Assembly: GCF_004664715.2 (NCBI RefSeq)
Contig: NC_051071.1
Location: forward strand, 28,141,661-28,205,660
Length of the DNA stretch: 64,000 nucleotides
Direction of reading: 5' to 3'
Origin: Peromyscus leucopus
Taxonomy: Eukaryota; Chordata; Mammalia; Rodentia; Cricetidae
Both the position numbers and the translations under genes were made by a program. Below are positions 26,122 to 41,746 of this stretch, in pieces (positions within the stretch are counted from its first letter, which is position 1; each line of letters begins with the position of its first letter). The notes under the pieces were generated by a model. The model searched no databases. It worked only from the letters and a program-made list of their open reading frames with translations, and was not told the origin of the DNA.

Positions 26122-26825
26122 TTACATTTTTGTTGACTTGACACAAGTCATTTGGAAAGAAGGATTCTCAAGTAATATGATTAAATTGCCGTCAATCCAC
26201 GGAATCACCTTAATGATCAAAGGAATTTATTTGGGAGTTAACTCACAAGACAGAAATAAGGGATTATAGCAGGATCCGGGAAGGGTGAGGCAGGGTCTGA
26301 GTTCTGCCTTGGTCTGTCTCAGCATCCAAAATTCATGAGGTAGAGAGAGCATATACATGTATCCCAGGTCTTAAGGTTCCCTGGTGGCCACACTCAAGGG
26401 ACAGGTATCTAGCAGCTACCTACTGCGTCACTAGGGATGGTGCTTCAGGACATGGCACAAACAACCACCCACTACACTTAAGTGAGAAAAATGCTTCAAT
26501 AAGATTGCCTGTAAGCAAGTCTGCAGGACATTGTCTTGGTTATATTGACATGCATGGGCCTCGTCTGTGGGGAGGGTGATATCCCACCCAGGTGCAAGCA
26601 GTCCCAAATTGTATAAGAAAGCATACTGAGTAAGCCACAAGGTGCAAACGAGTAAGCAGTGTTCTGTTCTTGCCTCCAGATGTCTGTCCTGAGTACCTGC
26701 CCTGACTTTCCTCAGTGATGGAGTATGACCTTAGAGTTATAAGCTGAAATAAGCCCCCTTTTCCCCAAAGCTGCTTTTGGTGATCGTATTTTATTACAAC
26801 AATAGAAGTCCTGGCTATGACAGAG
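26122..26825 (+). repeat. Rodent dispersed non-autonomous repeat, interrupted (family B copy)
   Basis: The left end ('gttgacttgacacaagtcat', 26131-26150) and right part ('aagattgcctgtaagcaagt' at about 26500, 'ataagaaagcatactgagta' at 26610, 'aagctgcttttggtgatcgt' at 26768) are in the order of the common rodent repeat also present antisense at 14031-14420. About 310 bp (26180-26490) between them does not belong to the family as seen in the other copy. It includes 'ggaatttatttgggagttaa' and may be a nested LTR-type insertion. Confidence 0.55.
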
Positions 26826-26944
26826 ACAATAGTCAGAAAAACTCAATTGTGTTTAAGATGATGAGGTAATCTCTCTGCGGCACTTTCACACAGTTTCTCT
26901 GGATAATGGGAAAATAAATCAAGCAGATAAATACCTTTGTTAAG

Positions 26945-27158
26945 ATTCATTTTTAGTTTTAATTTTCTGTATTTGTGTATCTCTGTGTGGGTATGTGCAC
27001 AAGAGTGCAGGAGCCTGCAGAGGCCACAAGAGAGCAGTGGATCCCCAGAGTTTCAGTTATAGACACTTGGGAGCTGCCTGACATGGATGCTGGGAATTGA
27101 ACTTGGGTCCTCTTCAAGAACCGTAAAGGCTCCTAATCTCTGAGCCTTCTCTCCAGCC
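26945..27158 (-). repeat. B3-type SINE, antisense
   Basis: Right end 'tgagccttctctccagcc' is the complement of the tRNA-like head, preceded by 'tgggaattgaacttgggtcc' (complement of the B box) and 'gcctgcagaggccaca'. The left end is a T-rich tail. Diverged. Confidence 0.75.
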
Positions 27159-27439
27159 ACATGAGTACCTTTGAAGGAGATGGGTGGAAGATGGCAGAGG
27201 ATAGGTGGATAATTAGGAATTCCAATGCACCTGGCATTAGTCTAAGTCCCTTATGTACAACACTTCTTTTAGTTACTACCACTAAGTCCTCAGCATTTAG
27301 TCCACTTTTACATATTTACATCACTGGGGATGTTGTGGAGTTGAGAAATCAGTTGTCTTATATAAAGTTACCTAGCTAGTGTGGTAGAATGGAAGAGCTT
27401 ATACGCATCTGATTCCAAAGCCCAAGTTTCCCTTGTTAG

Positions 27440-27573
27440 TTTTTGAGATAAGTTTTTTGTTGTTGTTGTTGCTGTTGTTATTGCTTGTGTGTGTACTTCA
27501 GCTTTCTTCAAAGTCAATGATTCTCCTGCCTCCACCTCCTGAGTGCTGGTGTTACCAGTCACACCCAGTCAGA
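27440..27573 (-). repeat. Old B1 SINE, antisense, with (TTG)n expansion
   Basis: 'gttagtttttgagataagtt', then a TTG tract (27455-27480), then 'gattctcctgcctccacctc' and 'gagtgctggtgttaccagtc'. This is the antisense order of B1 with a microsatellite grown inside the tail side. It is much more diverged than the B1 directly to its right. Confidence 0.6.
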
Positions 27574-27592
27574 ACTCAGAACTCTAATTTCT

Positions 27593-27769
27593 TTTCTTTT
27601 CTTTTTTTCTTTTTTTTTTTTGGTTTTTCAAGACAGGGTTTCTCTGTGTAGCTTTGTGCCTTTCCTGGAACTTGCTTTGTAGACCAGGCTGGCCTCAAAC
27701 TCACAGCGATCCGCCTGCCTCTGCCTCCCAAGTGCTGAGATTAAAGGAGTGTACCACCACTGCCCGGCC
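27593..27769 (-). repeat. B1 SINE, antisense, with 16-bp target duplication
   Basis: Poly-T-rich tail (27593-27622), 'gtttttcaagacagggtttc', 'ggctggcctcaaactcacag', and head complement 'accaccactgcccggcc'. It is flanked by a 16-bp direct repeat with one mismatch, 27577-27592 and 27770-27785 (CAGAAcTCTAATTTCT against CAGAAgTCTAATTTCT). It inserted immediately beside an older B1. Confidence 0.92.
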
Positions 27770-28119
27770 CAGAAGTCTAATTTCTAAGAACCACAAGAGA
27801 CTTTCAACATCACAGAATGTGACAGAGAAATAGAAACACACTGGAATGTCTGAACATGGCCTTGGTGTGATGAGTGACCAAAGCCCCATGTTGAAAGACA
27901 TTTGTTTCTGTATGGCCACCTGCCCAGAGCTTGAAATCTTACATATTCACCCTCTTTCTCTTAGTGTCTCTGCCACCCACACTCTTCCTTAATCCAGTCA
28001 TCACCCATTGGCTTGATGTCCATTGTCTCCTCTGTCATGGGAGATACTTGCCTTTCTCTAACTCATTCTTACAACTCATTCTTAAAAACTGCATGAGTCA
28101 CATCTATCTCCCATTTACT

Positions 28120-28210
28120 AGTTTCTTTTCCTGGTGCTTTGACAAAAATACCCGATAAAAGCAACTGAAGGAAGTAAAGACTTATTTTGCCACAGTTGGA
28201 GGGTAGATAA
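28120..28210 (-). repeat. URR1-like rodent repeat fragment, antisense
   Basis: 'ctggtgctttgacaaaaata', 'aaagcaactgaaggaa' and 'ttttgccacagttggagg' match the antisense end of the URR1-type rodent repeat, whose sense copy is at 34325-34630. Only the end is recognisable. Confidence 0.4.
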
Positions 28211-28460
28211 AAGTTTCTCTCGTAGTCTGAAGGTAGATTTTTCTCTTGATAAAGGAACAATAAAAGTGAACATCTTGTTTGTAAATAGGTATCTAGTAAC
28301 TAGTGGTAAACTTGAAATGGTAGAATTCTTTAAAGCCTAATTCTAGGTAGCCTTAAGAAAATGTATCTTAATTATTTTTGAACCTGTATTCACCTTGTTT
28401 TTTTCAAATATCTTAAGTTATATTTTCTTTTTCAGAGCTGCTTCTTATTTGGGGCTACCT

Positions 28461-28570
28461 TTTTTTTTTTTTTTTTTTAATTGAGGCGTAATTCATAATA
28501 GGGTATAGTGTTTTGATGAGACTTTTTACAACTGTGGCTGGATGTCTTTCTTTAGTCTACCAAGAAGGGC
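28461..28570 (-). mobile_element. Poly-T tract plus ancient L1 fragment
   Basis: A T-run of about 18 bp at 28461-28478 is followed by 'aattgaggcgtaattcataa', which resembles a well-known mammalian L1M 3' UTR segment (ttattgaggtataattgaca), antisense. Short and diverged. Confidence 0.35.
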
Positions 28571-29334
28571 CATTTTACTTTTTTAGAGTTACTTTTTAAA
28601 GTCATGAGGTCAACAACTTGGATTACTATGCTTGTAAGTACTAATGCAAATTAAAACCCAAGTTGACCTCCAGCAGCAGTTCATTCTATGTTGACAGTGA
28701 GAGAACACTTTGCCTGTTAGGATACTGTTACTCGTGGACTGAAATGCTGAAGAAACCCCTCCCCCTATTTTGTTTTTTGCAAAAATCAAGGTATATTCTT
28801 GGGTTTCCTGGTTGACCTCAACAGATAAACTGAGCTGATAGTTTTAGTTCAGAAATGATCTGAATGTAGATTTACAGTCTACGTGTACAGCTGGCTAAGT
28901 GAGATCGCTTTCACAGTTCTGCATGTATCCCATCGGCTCCCCATTAGTCACTGAACTCTTAAAACTGGTATTGTAACATTATCACAATGTTTTGTACCAA
29001 TTTTATAAACTTTACAGTGCAATATGTGTTCCTTTTCTGAGGCAAACCAAAGGTATATTTCTCAAGGTTCTGCTGCTAACAGCAGCGTTGATGGAGGATT
29101 TTTTATACATTTGTAATAGATAGAAATAAACCAGAAAGAAAGAAGAAAAAAAAAGTGGTGGAGGAAAAGGTGAACACTGCAAGAATACTCAAAAGGGCTG
29201 AGAGTTTCAAACGCCAAGAATGGCTTTGCATAGTAAATGGAATAGAACAGCTCTGAACTATAGCTTACTTTTCCTGGTTTGGTCTGACAGAATGATTGAA
29301 TGCTTTTGTACAAAAATCAGAGCCTTAAAAACAA
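28571..29334. other. Unique sequence, no gene recognised
   Basis: No named repeat. The purine-rich segment 29125-29170 explains the hydrophobic minus-strand frame over it. Confidence 0.4.
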
Positions 29335-29700
29335 GGATTTGGTGAGATTGTAAAATGGTGTGCCACTTTGGCAAAACAGTTTGGTGGTTGGTCAAAATGC
29401 AAAACATTGTTACTCTGTTACTCAACATTTCTACCCTTCGGAATATATCCTCAAACTACTGAAAATGTGCACCTATAAAACATGTACATGAAAGTTTATA
29501 GCAGTATGTTGCTAATAGTAAAAAAGTTAAAACAACTCAAATAGCTATCAAATACTGGAGAGAAATAAAATGTGGCTTATTCATACAATAGAATATTACT
29601 AAGACATAAAAATGAATGAGAAACTGACAGATTAAATGACTTTGGTGAACCTTCATAATTTCATTTGTAGATCTTTCCATTTCTAATATATAAATACATT
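29335..29700 (+). mobile_element. Ancient mammalian L1 ORF2-end remnant
   Basis: 'ggtgagattgtaaaatggtg', 'gccactttggcaaaacagtt', 'tagcagtatgttgctaatag', 'tattcatacaatagaatatt' and 'aagacataaaaatgaatgag' follow, in order, the conserved C-terminal part of L1 ORF2 DNA in mammals. Stops interrupt every frame. Its divergence and lack of rodent-type 3' UTR suggest an L1M-age insertion, older than the L1 at 30760. Confidence 0.75.
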
Positions 29701-29846
29701 TGGGGTTATAAATTATAAATGTACTGCCTCCTGTCAACATTGTATACTTCTATTTGATGATTTCTGTGTCAAACATTATATGGAAATGTTTCCAAGTATT
29801 TTCTGTATTAACTGTGAATGAATAGAACAAAATAAATTGCCTGTGA

Positions 29847-29892
29847 TGGAAAATAAATAAATAAATAAATAAATAAAAATTAAAAAAAAAAA
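29847..29892. repeat. (AAAT)n microsatellite with A-run
   Basis: AAATAAAT units from 29850 to 29880, then a run of 11 A. Possibly the tail of the old L1 upstream. Confidence 0.85.
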
Positions 29893-30266
29893 GTTTCTAC
29901 CTCATGATGGTGGGGTGGGATCGTAGCTGGACAGTGGGGCAGCTGGCCACATTGTTTACACAGTCAGGAAGCAGGGAGAAAGATGGAAGCTGGTCCTTTA
30001 CTGATTCCTTCTCCTTTCCTGTCTATTCAGTACAGGAAACTAACTGCAGGGTGGTGCCACTCACATTCAGTGTGTGTCTTTTTCCCAAGTGAAACTTGTC
30101 TGACACAGCCTTCCGGCACCCAGGCACATATTTCTAAGTGAACTCCACTTAGCAATGAGAATAACCATAACTTCTCCTACCACAGCCACCTCACTTGCTT
30201 CTAGTTCTAGATTCGGCAAGATAGAACGAGGAACACACCAGGGTCTGAAATGACATTTGGTTTTCT

Positions 30267-30427
30267 TTTTTTTTTTTTTGGTTTTTCCAGACAGGGTTTC
30301 TCTGTGTAGCTTTGCGCCTTTCCTGGAACTCACTTGGTAGTCCAGGCTGGCCTCGAACTCACAGAGATCTGCCTGGCTCTGCCTCCCGAGTGCTGGGATT
30401 AAAGGCGTGCGCCACCACCGCCCGGCA
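30267..30427 (-). repeat. Young B1 SINE, antisense, with perfect 14-bp target duplication
   Basis: A T-rich tail (30267-30280) leads into 'gtttttccagacagggtttc', 'gctggcctcgaactcacaga', 'gattaaaggcgtgcgccacc' and ends 'accgcccggc'. It is near-consensus and retains several CpGs. It is flanked by ACATTTGGTTTTCT at 30253-30266 and 30428-30441, identical on both sides. The low divergence and intact duplication make it the youngest-looking insertion in the window. Confidence 0.97.
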
Positions 30428-30594
30428 ACATTTGGTTTTCTAAGAAGTTGCCAGTGATACCTAGCTACTCTCTAGATTTGAGTTGGTATGTCTCACAGGA
30501 AGGTGACTTCATGCATGATTTTAGGGACCTGAGCTGCTCAGAGTCCAGGTAGCTCAGCTGAGACAGAGCCTCTGAATAATTTCCCCCAAAGATA

Positions 30595-30690
30595 CTGCTA
30601 CCTCCTCCTCTTCCTCCCTCCTCCTTCTCCCCTCTTCTCTCCATCCCTGCTTCTTCTCCTCTCCTCTTCCTGATCCCTTCCTCTTCTTCT
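30595..30690. repeat. Pyrimidine-rich low-complexity tract
   Basis: About 95 bp almost wholly C and T (CTCCTCCTCTTCC-type) just before the split SINE and L1. Confidence 0.85.
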
Positions 30691-30715
30691 TTGAAGAATG
30701 AAATGTATTTTAAAA

Positions 30716-30759
30716 GATACTTTTTTATTATTTTAACTATTTATACCTGTTTGTGTCTG
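30716..30759 (-). repeat. B3-type SINE, antisense: tail half separated by L1
   Basis: The AT-rich 'ttattattttaactattt' plus 'acctgtttgtgtctg' is the 3' tail of the antisense SINE whose body resumes at 32400. The L1 at 30760-32399 separates the two parts. Confidence 0.65.
30748..30759. repeat. L1 target-site duplication, left copy
   Basis: TGTTTGTGTCTG, identical to 32400-32411. Confidence 0.88.
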
Positions 30760-31440
30760 AAAGGGCCGATCTCCAAAATATATAAAGAATTCAAGAAACT
30801 AGACATCAAAATACCAAAGGATCCAATTAAAAAATGGCTACAGAGCTAAATGAAGAATTCTCAACAGAAGAATCTCAAATGCTCAAAAAACATTTAAGGA
30901 AATGTTGAAAATCCTTAGTCATCAAGGAAATGCAAATCAAAACAACTCTGAGATACCATCTTACAGCTGTCAAAATGGCTAAGATCAAAAACACTGATGA
31001 CAGCTTATGTTGAAGAGGATGCAGAGCAAGGGGAATACTCCTCCACTGTTGGTGGGAATAAAAACTTGTACAGTTACTTGGAAATCAGTATGGTGATTTT
31101 ACAAAATTGGGAATCAATCTACCTCAAAGACCCAGCTATACCACTCTTGGGCATATACCCAAGGGATACTCAATCATACCACAAGGACATTTGCTCAACT
31201 ATGTTCATAGCAACATTATATATAATAACCAGAACCTAGAAACAACCTAGATGCCCCTCAACCGAAGAATGGATTTTAAAAATGTACATATACACAATAG
31301 AGTACTACTCAGCAGTGAAAAAACAATGACATCATGAAATTTGCAGGCAAATGGATGGAACTAGAAAATATCATCCTGAGTGAAGTAACCCAGATTCAGA
31401 AGGACAAACATAGTATGTACTTACTCATAAGTGGATACTA
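30760..31440 (+). pseudogene. L1 ORF2 C-terminal remnant
   Basis: Corresponds to the C-terminal, cysteine-rich end of the L1 endonuclease/reverse transcriptase protein; the enzymatic domains are not included. One 80-codon open stretch (30997-31239) keeps recognisable ORF2-like text such as PAIPLLGIYPRD, but stops and frame breaks occur on both sides, so it cannot encode a working protein. Confidence 0.8.
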
Positions 31441-32305
31441 GATATAAATCAAAGGATAACCAGACTACAACCCACAGCTCCAGGGAAGCTAGCTAACAAG
31501 GAGGACCCTATGAGGGATGCATGGGTCACCCTGTGAAGAAGAAATGGTTGAGATCTTCATGAGTAAACTGGGGGTGAGAGGAGCAATGGAGGGTAGAGGA
31601 TTGGGGATGAGAACATAGAGAATGGGATGGTTGGGGTGGAACAAGGATGGAGTGGAAGAACAATGAAGGAGATACCATGACAGAGGGAGACATCATGGGG
31701 ACAGGGAGAAACGGTGCTACAGAAGTTCTCAGGAATCCACAAGGATGACACCAACTATAGTGGAGAGGGTACTTGAACTGGCTTACCCCAGTAATCAGGT
31801 TGGTGAATACTCTAACCATCATCATAAATCCTTCATCCAGTAACTGATGGAAGCAGATGCAGAGATCCACAGCCAAACACCAGACTAGCTCCAGCAGTTC
31901 AGTCAAAGAAAAGAGAAGAGGGATTCTATGAGCAAGGGGCATTAAGATCATGATGGGGAAACCTACAGAGACAACCAAGTCAAACTTGTGGGAACTTATG
32001 AACTTTAGACTGACAGCTATGGAGCCTCCATGGGACTGCATTAGGCCCTCTGCATAAATGAGACAACTGTGTAGCTTAATCTGCTTATGGGGCCCCCTGA
32101 CAGTAGGATTAGGATCCATCCCTGGTGCATGAGCTGGCTTTTTGGAGCCCACTACTTATGGGAGGACACCTTACACAGCCTTGATGCAGGGGGAGGGGCT
32201 TGGACTTGCCTCAACTGAATGTGCCAGACTCTTGTGACTCCCCACTGGAGGCCTTACATGTGTCTGAGGAGGCGATATGGGCTTGGGTCGGAGAGGAAGG
32301 CTGAC

Positions 32306-32334
32306 GGGGAAGGGGGGGCAGGGGGGGCAGTGGG
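32306..32334 (+). other. G-rich tract with quadruplex potential in the L1 3' UTR
   Basis: Four G-runs of 4, 7, 7 and 3 bases separated by 2-4 nt. A polypurine/G-rich tract in the 3' UTR is a known feature of mammalian L1s, so this supports the L1 call. Confidence 0.8.
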
Positions 32335-32399
32335 AAGAGCGAAGAGAGGGGGATCTGTGATTGGTATGTAAAATGAAAAAAATTCTTAATTAAAGAAAG

Positions 32400-32578
32400 T
32401 GTTTGTGTCTGCATGTTTGTGTGTGTGTACAGGTGCTTATAGAGGTCAGAGGTGCTGGATCTACCTAGAGCTGGAGTCACAGGCAATTGTGAGCCAATGA
32501 GTGTGGGTGCTGAGAACTGAACCCAGGTCCTTTAGAAGAGAAGCAAGTGTCCTTGACTGCAGAGCCATCTCACTAGCC
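32400..32578 (-). repeat. B3-type SINE, antisense: body half separated by L1
   Basis: 'gtacaggtgcttatagaggt', 'ctagagctggagtcacaggc', 'gctgagaactgaacccaggt' and 'agagccatctcactagcc' are the complement of B3 from tail to tRNA-like head. With 30716-30759 it makes one nearly full-length SINE once the L1 and one copy of the 12-bp duplication are ignored. Confidence 0.85.
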
Positions 32579-33375
32579 TACAAGGATCCCTCTTGTTGAG
32601 GAAACTTTGGTGGGTCTGTATCCTGGTTTTGGGGATGGCATCAGAAGAGATGTCGTTTCTTTACTGAGTTGAAGTCTCTGACCACATGTCTCTGCTTGGG
32701 ACTCAGGGTCTAGAAATTTCCCCTTTATTTATTAATGAGCATTTCTCCCATGGCCTTAAAAAAAAGGCAGGAAAGAACAGGAAAAGAAACAGGCCGTTAC
32801 AAAACAATGCCATGGCTGCTTCCCTGGGGTGCTGAAATAGGTCTCTAGGATCATAAAATGCAAATGAAAATTGAAATCAGGGAAGATAAAAAAGACATGT
32901 CTGATGTTTCTCACCACGCAGAGTCTCTCATGTATATGTTGTGTTTCTCCATCTTAAGCCACTGCATATTTGATTGCAGTTCCTGAAACTATGGCTGGCT
33001 GTCCCATTGTCTCCACGCTGATGCATACTCATGTTCTTAGTTTTTACCTGTTCCTCAATGGCCCTGCTCAGGAGTTTGTATCATCTTACACACTCCGGTG
33101 CAAGTCTCCTGATGGCTCCTGATGAAGCAAATGTGGCTTCTCATTGTTTCCAGAGATCTGAAGCTCTGCTCTTGCTTCTTGCTACGAGGGAAAAATATTT
33201 AAAACATCTAATTAAAATTTTCTCCTTAGATTCTAGTTCTGCCCGATGTAGACTTCACATCTATAGACATACATCACTTCAGACCAGCTTCCCAGGAAGT
33301 AGATCCTAAGGCACAGGTTAGGGACATGGTGTTTATTACAGAGTGATCCTGAGAGTGGTGGCTGTGTAGCCCTGG
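32579..33375. other. Unique sequence, no gene recognised
   Basis: No named repeat. The 92-codon frame at 33031-33309 shows no domain. Confidence 0.4.
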
Positions 33376-33380
33376 ACACA

Positions 33381-33432
<52 letters not shown>

Positions 33433-33443
33433 GGGGGGGGGGG
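33376..33443. repeat. (CA)n microsatellite ending in an 11-G run
   Basis: CA units 33376-33432 with two CAAA interruptions, directly followed by eleven G (33433-33443). Confidence 0.97.
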
Positions 33444-34324
33444 CTTGCCTTGAGTGAATATATAGGTCCAGATGGGGCTAGAACGGCCTTTACAATTGTC
33501 CAGAGTTGGATAGAGGTGACCAGACCTTTAGGTTTCTTATTTTATTAGTCTTTTGTTATAACTCACCATGGAATGGTGAACAAATTTGGGCAAGGTAGTG
33601 TTCTGCAGATAAAGTAATCCCTAAAGACTGAAAGCCCTAAAGACTGAACAATATGGCTGTTACTGTATTGTGGGAAGTACATCAGTGTCCCCATGATCAC
33701 TAAGATACTTTGTTTAGTCTAGGAGCTAATACTGTTTCAATGTCCACACTCAGCATTGTTTAGGGATGTGTCTACTCATCTCCTTTGTGAAGGCATAGTC
33801 ACATGCAGTTAAAAGGCATTTATTATAAGGGTACCACAGCTTGGAATGTAGACTAGACACAGAGGTAGGATTATCCTTAGATGGCATCATAGCTCTAAGG
33901 GAACCTTGGTCTGTGATTGGTAGTCCAGACCAAAGCAAAGATCCCACATTGGCTGAGTGGTCCACCTCCGGCGATCCTGGTAATCCACACCCCTTGATTT
34001 TAGTAGCACAGCAGGAGTTGTGACCCCTTGATGATACCTATGGCTGATCCCACAGTGATTAGCTGGAGCAGCCAGCTTTAGTCCTTGTAGGAGGTTGTCT
34101 CTGGAAAGGAGACTGGGTGACAGATCTCCATGACTCACTCCCACAGACTAGACCATACGATACCTAAGTGACTGATGTTATTCTATGATAGGACAGGCAG
34201 TGTGCTTTTGGAAGTCAACTATGACCTTCTCTCTAAGAACTCTTTACTCAAACTGAAGCTGCACAAGCTAGCTTACTTATGTCACACACTTACTATATAA
34301 TCTATCCCCAGGGGGCTCAAGTGT
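33444..34324. other. Unique sequence, no gene recognised
   Basis: Frames on both strands at 33750-34144 overlap and have no recognised domain. No named repeat. Confidence 0.4.
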
Positions 34325-34630
34325 TATGATTGAATCTGAAATGTCCCCAGTAGGCTCATATTTTGGAGACACACTCATCGGTAGGTTGTGCTATCCTGAT
34401 AGGCTGTGGAGTCTTTATTAGGTAGGACGTAGCTGGGAGAAGAAGGCCGCTAGGAATACGCCCTTAAAGGTTATGCCCACCTCTTGGTCCAGTCACACAG
34501 TTTCTGCTTTCTGGTTGGCCTCAGGCAACCAGCTGCTGAAATTCCCACTGCCATAGATGAGTATTGTGATGGATTTACCACAATGGACTGAAAGCCCTCT
34601 AAAATCATGAACCCATATAAATTTGGTGGA
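34325..34630 (+). repeat. URR1-like rodent DNA-transposon-derived repeat
   Basis: 'gattgaatctgaaatgtccc' and 'cagtaggctcatattttgga' at the left, 'ttatgcccacctcttggtcc' in the middle and 'acaatggactgaaagccctc' at the right follow the URR1 family order as I remember it (a non-autonomous rodent repeat usually placed with hAT-Charlie). Old copy, ends unclear. Confidence 0.5.
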
Positions 34631-39717
<5,087 letters not shown>

Positions 39718-39920
39718 CTCAGTAGTTAAAAGCATGCGCTGCTTTTGCAGAGGACCTGGATTTTGGTTCTCAGCACCCACATTTGGTGACTTGCAACTGT
39801 CTATAACTCCAGGTCCAGGAGCTCCAATGCCTCCTTTGGATACCTTTGGGCACCTGGACCCACATGCACATACCTATATACAGACACATATACATACTCA
39901 TAATTTTGAAAATAATTAGA
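39718..39920 (+). repeat. B3-type SINE
   Basis: 'ctcagtagttaaaagcatgc' (A box), 'gcagaggacctggattttgg' (B-box region), 'ttctcagcacccacatttgg', 'aactccaggtccaggagctc' and a CA/TA-rich tail. Order matches B3; moderately old. Confidence 0.75.
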
Positions 39921-41569
39921 AAAAGAACTTTATAAAAAATGAGGTTAAAATGAAGTTGCATCTGTTGCCCTCTGACTATAGTTAGAAGAAATGAGGGCCA
40001 GGTGAAGGGTTACCAGAGGCCTCAGTTTGACCATGGCCTCCCTGCTCCATTTCTAACTCTCCTTTCTCTCCCACTCATCCCAGTGAATGCTGCTGCAACC
40101 CTCTGTCTACTGTCAGGCACTCCATTCACAGATGTGCGTCCAGGAAGACATAGCGTTCGCCCAGATACTTTCACACTAGTATCTTCCATGATCCCAGTTC
40201 AGAAGCTACGTGTGCTGTTTCTGGGACTTTCCTGTAAGCTCTGACTCCCCCATGATAAGGCTGGCTAGCATAGAGCACTTTTCTAAGGCTTATTAACTCT
40301 GATAAACCTGGTTTTCATAGATATTGTATATCTATGACCTAACCTAACATAATGGATGCATATGAAGTTTTATTTATAATATAGTTCTTATGTTTATGTA
40401 AGCCTTTATTTTTGTGAGTTATATCATTCCATAGTTTCACAGGCATGGAGAACACATTGAATGAAGGAGTCACTATCTTATATTCATAATACCACATTCC
40501 TGTCCCGTGTTCAGTAGGCTTCTCTTTTTCTTAAGAGTATTTGCATTTTCTGCTAGGGTCATTTCACAAAGAAAAGAATAGATACTAAGAGACGGCCTTC
40601 TGACTAGGATAAGAAAACCACATCTGAGTGCTTCTTGTAAGTTTCAGGGCATGTGTTCTTGTGGTCAACCGCAGCTATCATGTTCCCAAAGCCTTCTTCA
40701 TGGAGGGATGGCTATGGGAGAAGGAGAAGGCGGGGTTACGTCAAAAGCTGATTAACTTGCCGCTGAATCAGAATTAGACTATGGACATAGACAAAGTATC
40801 AAAGTATGCATGCATACTGCAGCAACCCCCCCTCCACTAACCATGAAAAGTTTAATCAGTATGAATATTACACAGATCTATATAATCAGATCGTAGGCAA
40901 CTTGCATATGCTAGCCCTCCTTGACAGAGGTGAACAGGTCATGGAAGGGAAGGGTAAGAGCCCAGTACCTCTAGTCATTGTATTGGGCCTGTGGATAGAA
41001 GAGTATGTGATTTTCTCTTTAACATATGATTTTTTTTCCCTTTGATGTCTGCTCAACAAAGTGATTATATCATTAACATAAGGAAAGCACTCCACATTTA
41101 AGCCATGACATTCAGCTCTTAGTCTCCAAAGTCTTATGGCCATTTCATAGCGAGTGCGGTCCCATTTCAAGATTCTCCAAAGTCGTTACAGTTCCAATGC
41201 TGTGGTTCAGCTCTCAGCTGTGAGACTCTGTAAAGTCAAAAACAGAAATATGAATTTCCAGTGGGCAATGCCATAGAATAAACACCCCCTTTCCAGAAGA
41301 GAGTAACAGGAGGCTGTGACAGAAGAAAGATGACAAACCAGCAAAGGAATCATTACATTCTGTCATCCCATTTCCAGATCTGCGGGACATGATCTCATGT
41401 GAGCTCCATCACACATGGGCAGCCACACTCCTACTGCAGGGTCATCTTGGCATATGTAGCCTCCCTAGGTCAAACCCCACTTGAAACCTGCAGCGTTCCT
41501 TAGTACCATGTTTCTAGCATCTTTCACTACCCTAGGATCCTGATTGAAATTCAGGCTTTACCTTCACAT
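39921..41569. other. Unique sequence, no gene recognised
   Basis: No named repeat. Overlapping frames at 40806-41170 occur on opposite strands. Nothing supported. Confidence 0.4.
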
Positions 41570-41581
41570 CCCCCCCCCCAC

Positions 41582-41746
41582 TTTTTTATTTTTGGTTTTC
41601 TGAGACAGGGTTTCTCTGTGTAACAGTTCTGGCGGTCCAGTCATGCAACTTGCTTTTTAGATGAGGCAGACCTCGAACTCATAAAGATCCACATGCCTCT
41701 GCCTTCTGAGTGCTTGGATTACAGATGTGCACCACCGCTGCCTGGC
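41582..41746 (-). repeat. B1 SINE, antisense
   Basis: T-rich tail, 'ttctgagacagggtttctct', 'ggcagacctcgaactcataa', 'gagtgcttggattacagatg' and head complement 'ccgctgcctggc'. A 10-C run (41570-41579) precedes the tail. Moderately diverged. Confidence 0.88.

Larger units (their letters stand above)
30760..32399 (+). mobile_element. 5'-truncated L1 (1.64 kb) inserted into a B3 SINE
   Basis: Begins within ORF2 at 'aagggccgatctccaaaata' and runs through the ORF2 3' end to about 31440, a purine-rich 3' UTR (31560-31720), the 'tggagcccactactta' and 'tgcctcaactgaatgtgcc' segments, a G-rich tract (32306-32334) and an A-rich tail ('aaatgaaaaaaattcttaat', 32370-32399). A perfect 12-bp duplication (30748-30759, 32400-32411) bounds it. 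The minus-strand frames over 31526-32152 (208 and 65 codons) are the complement of the purine-rich 3' UTR and are not genes. The lineage looks like a rodent L1 of intermediate age. Confidence 0.93.

Noticed and set aside
31526..32152. 208-codon minus-strand ORF, the longest in the window
   Set aside because: It is the complement of the purine-rich 3' UTR of the plus-strand L1 at 30760-32399. Purine-rich DNA lacks stop codons on the opposite strand, which explains the long frame.
41570..41579. Run of ten C considered as a regulatory or i-motif site
   Set aside because: A single homopolymer at the edge of a B1 tail; more simply an expanded tail or slippage product.
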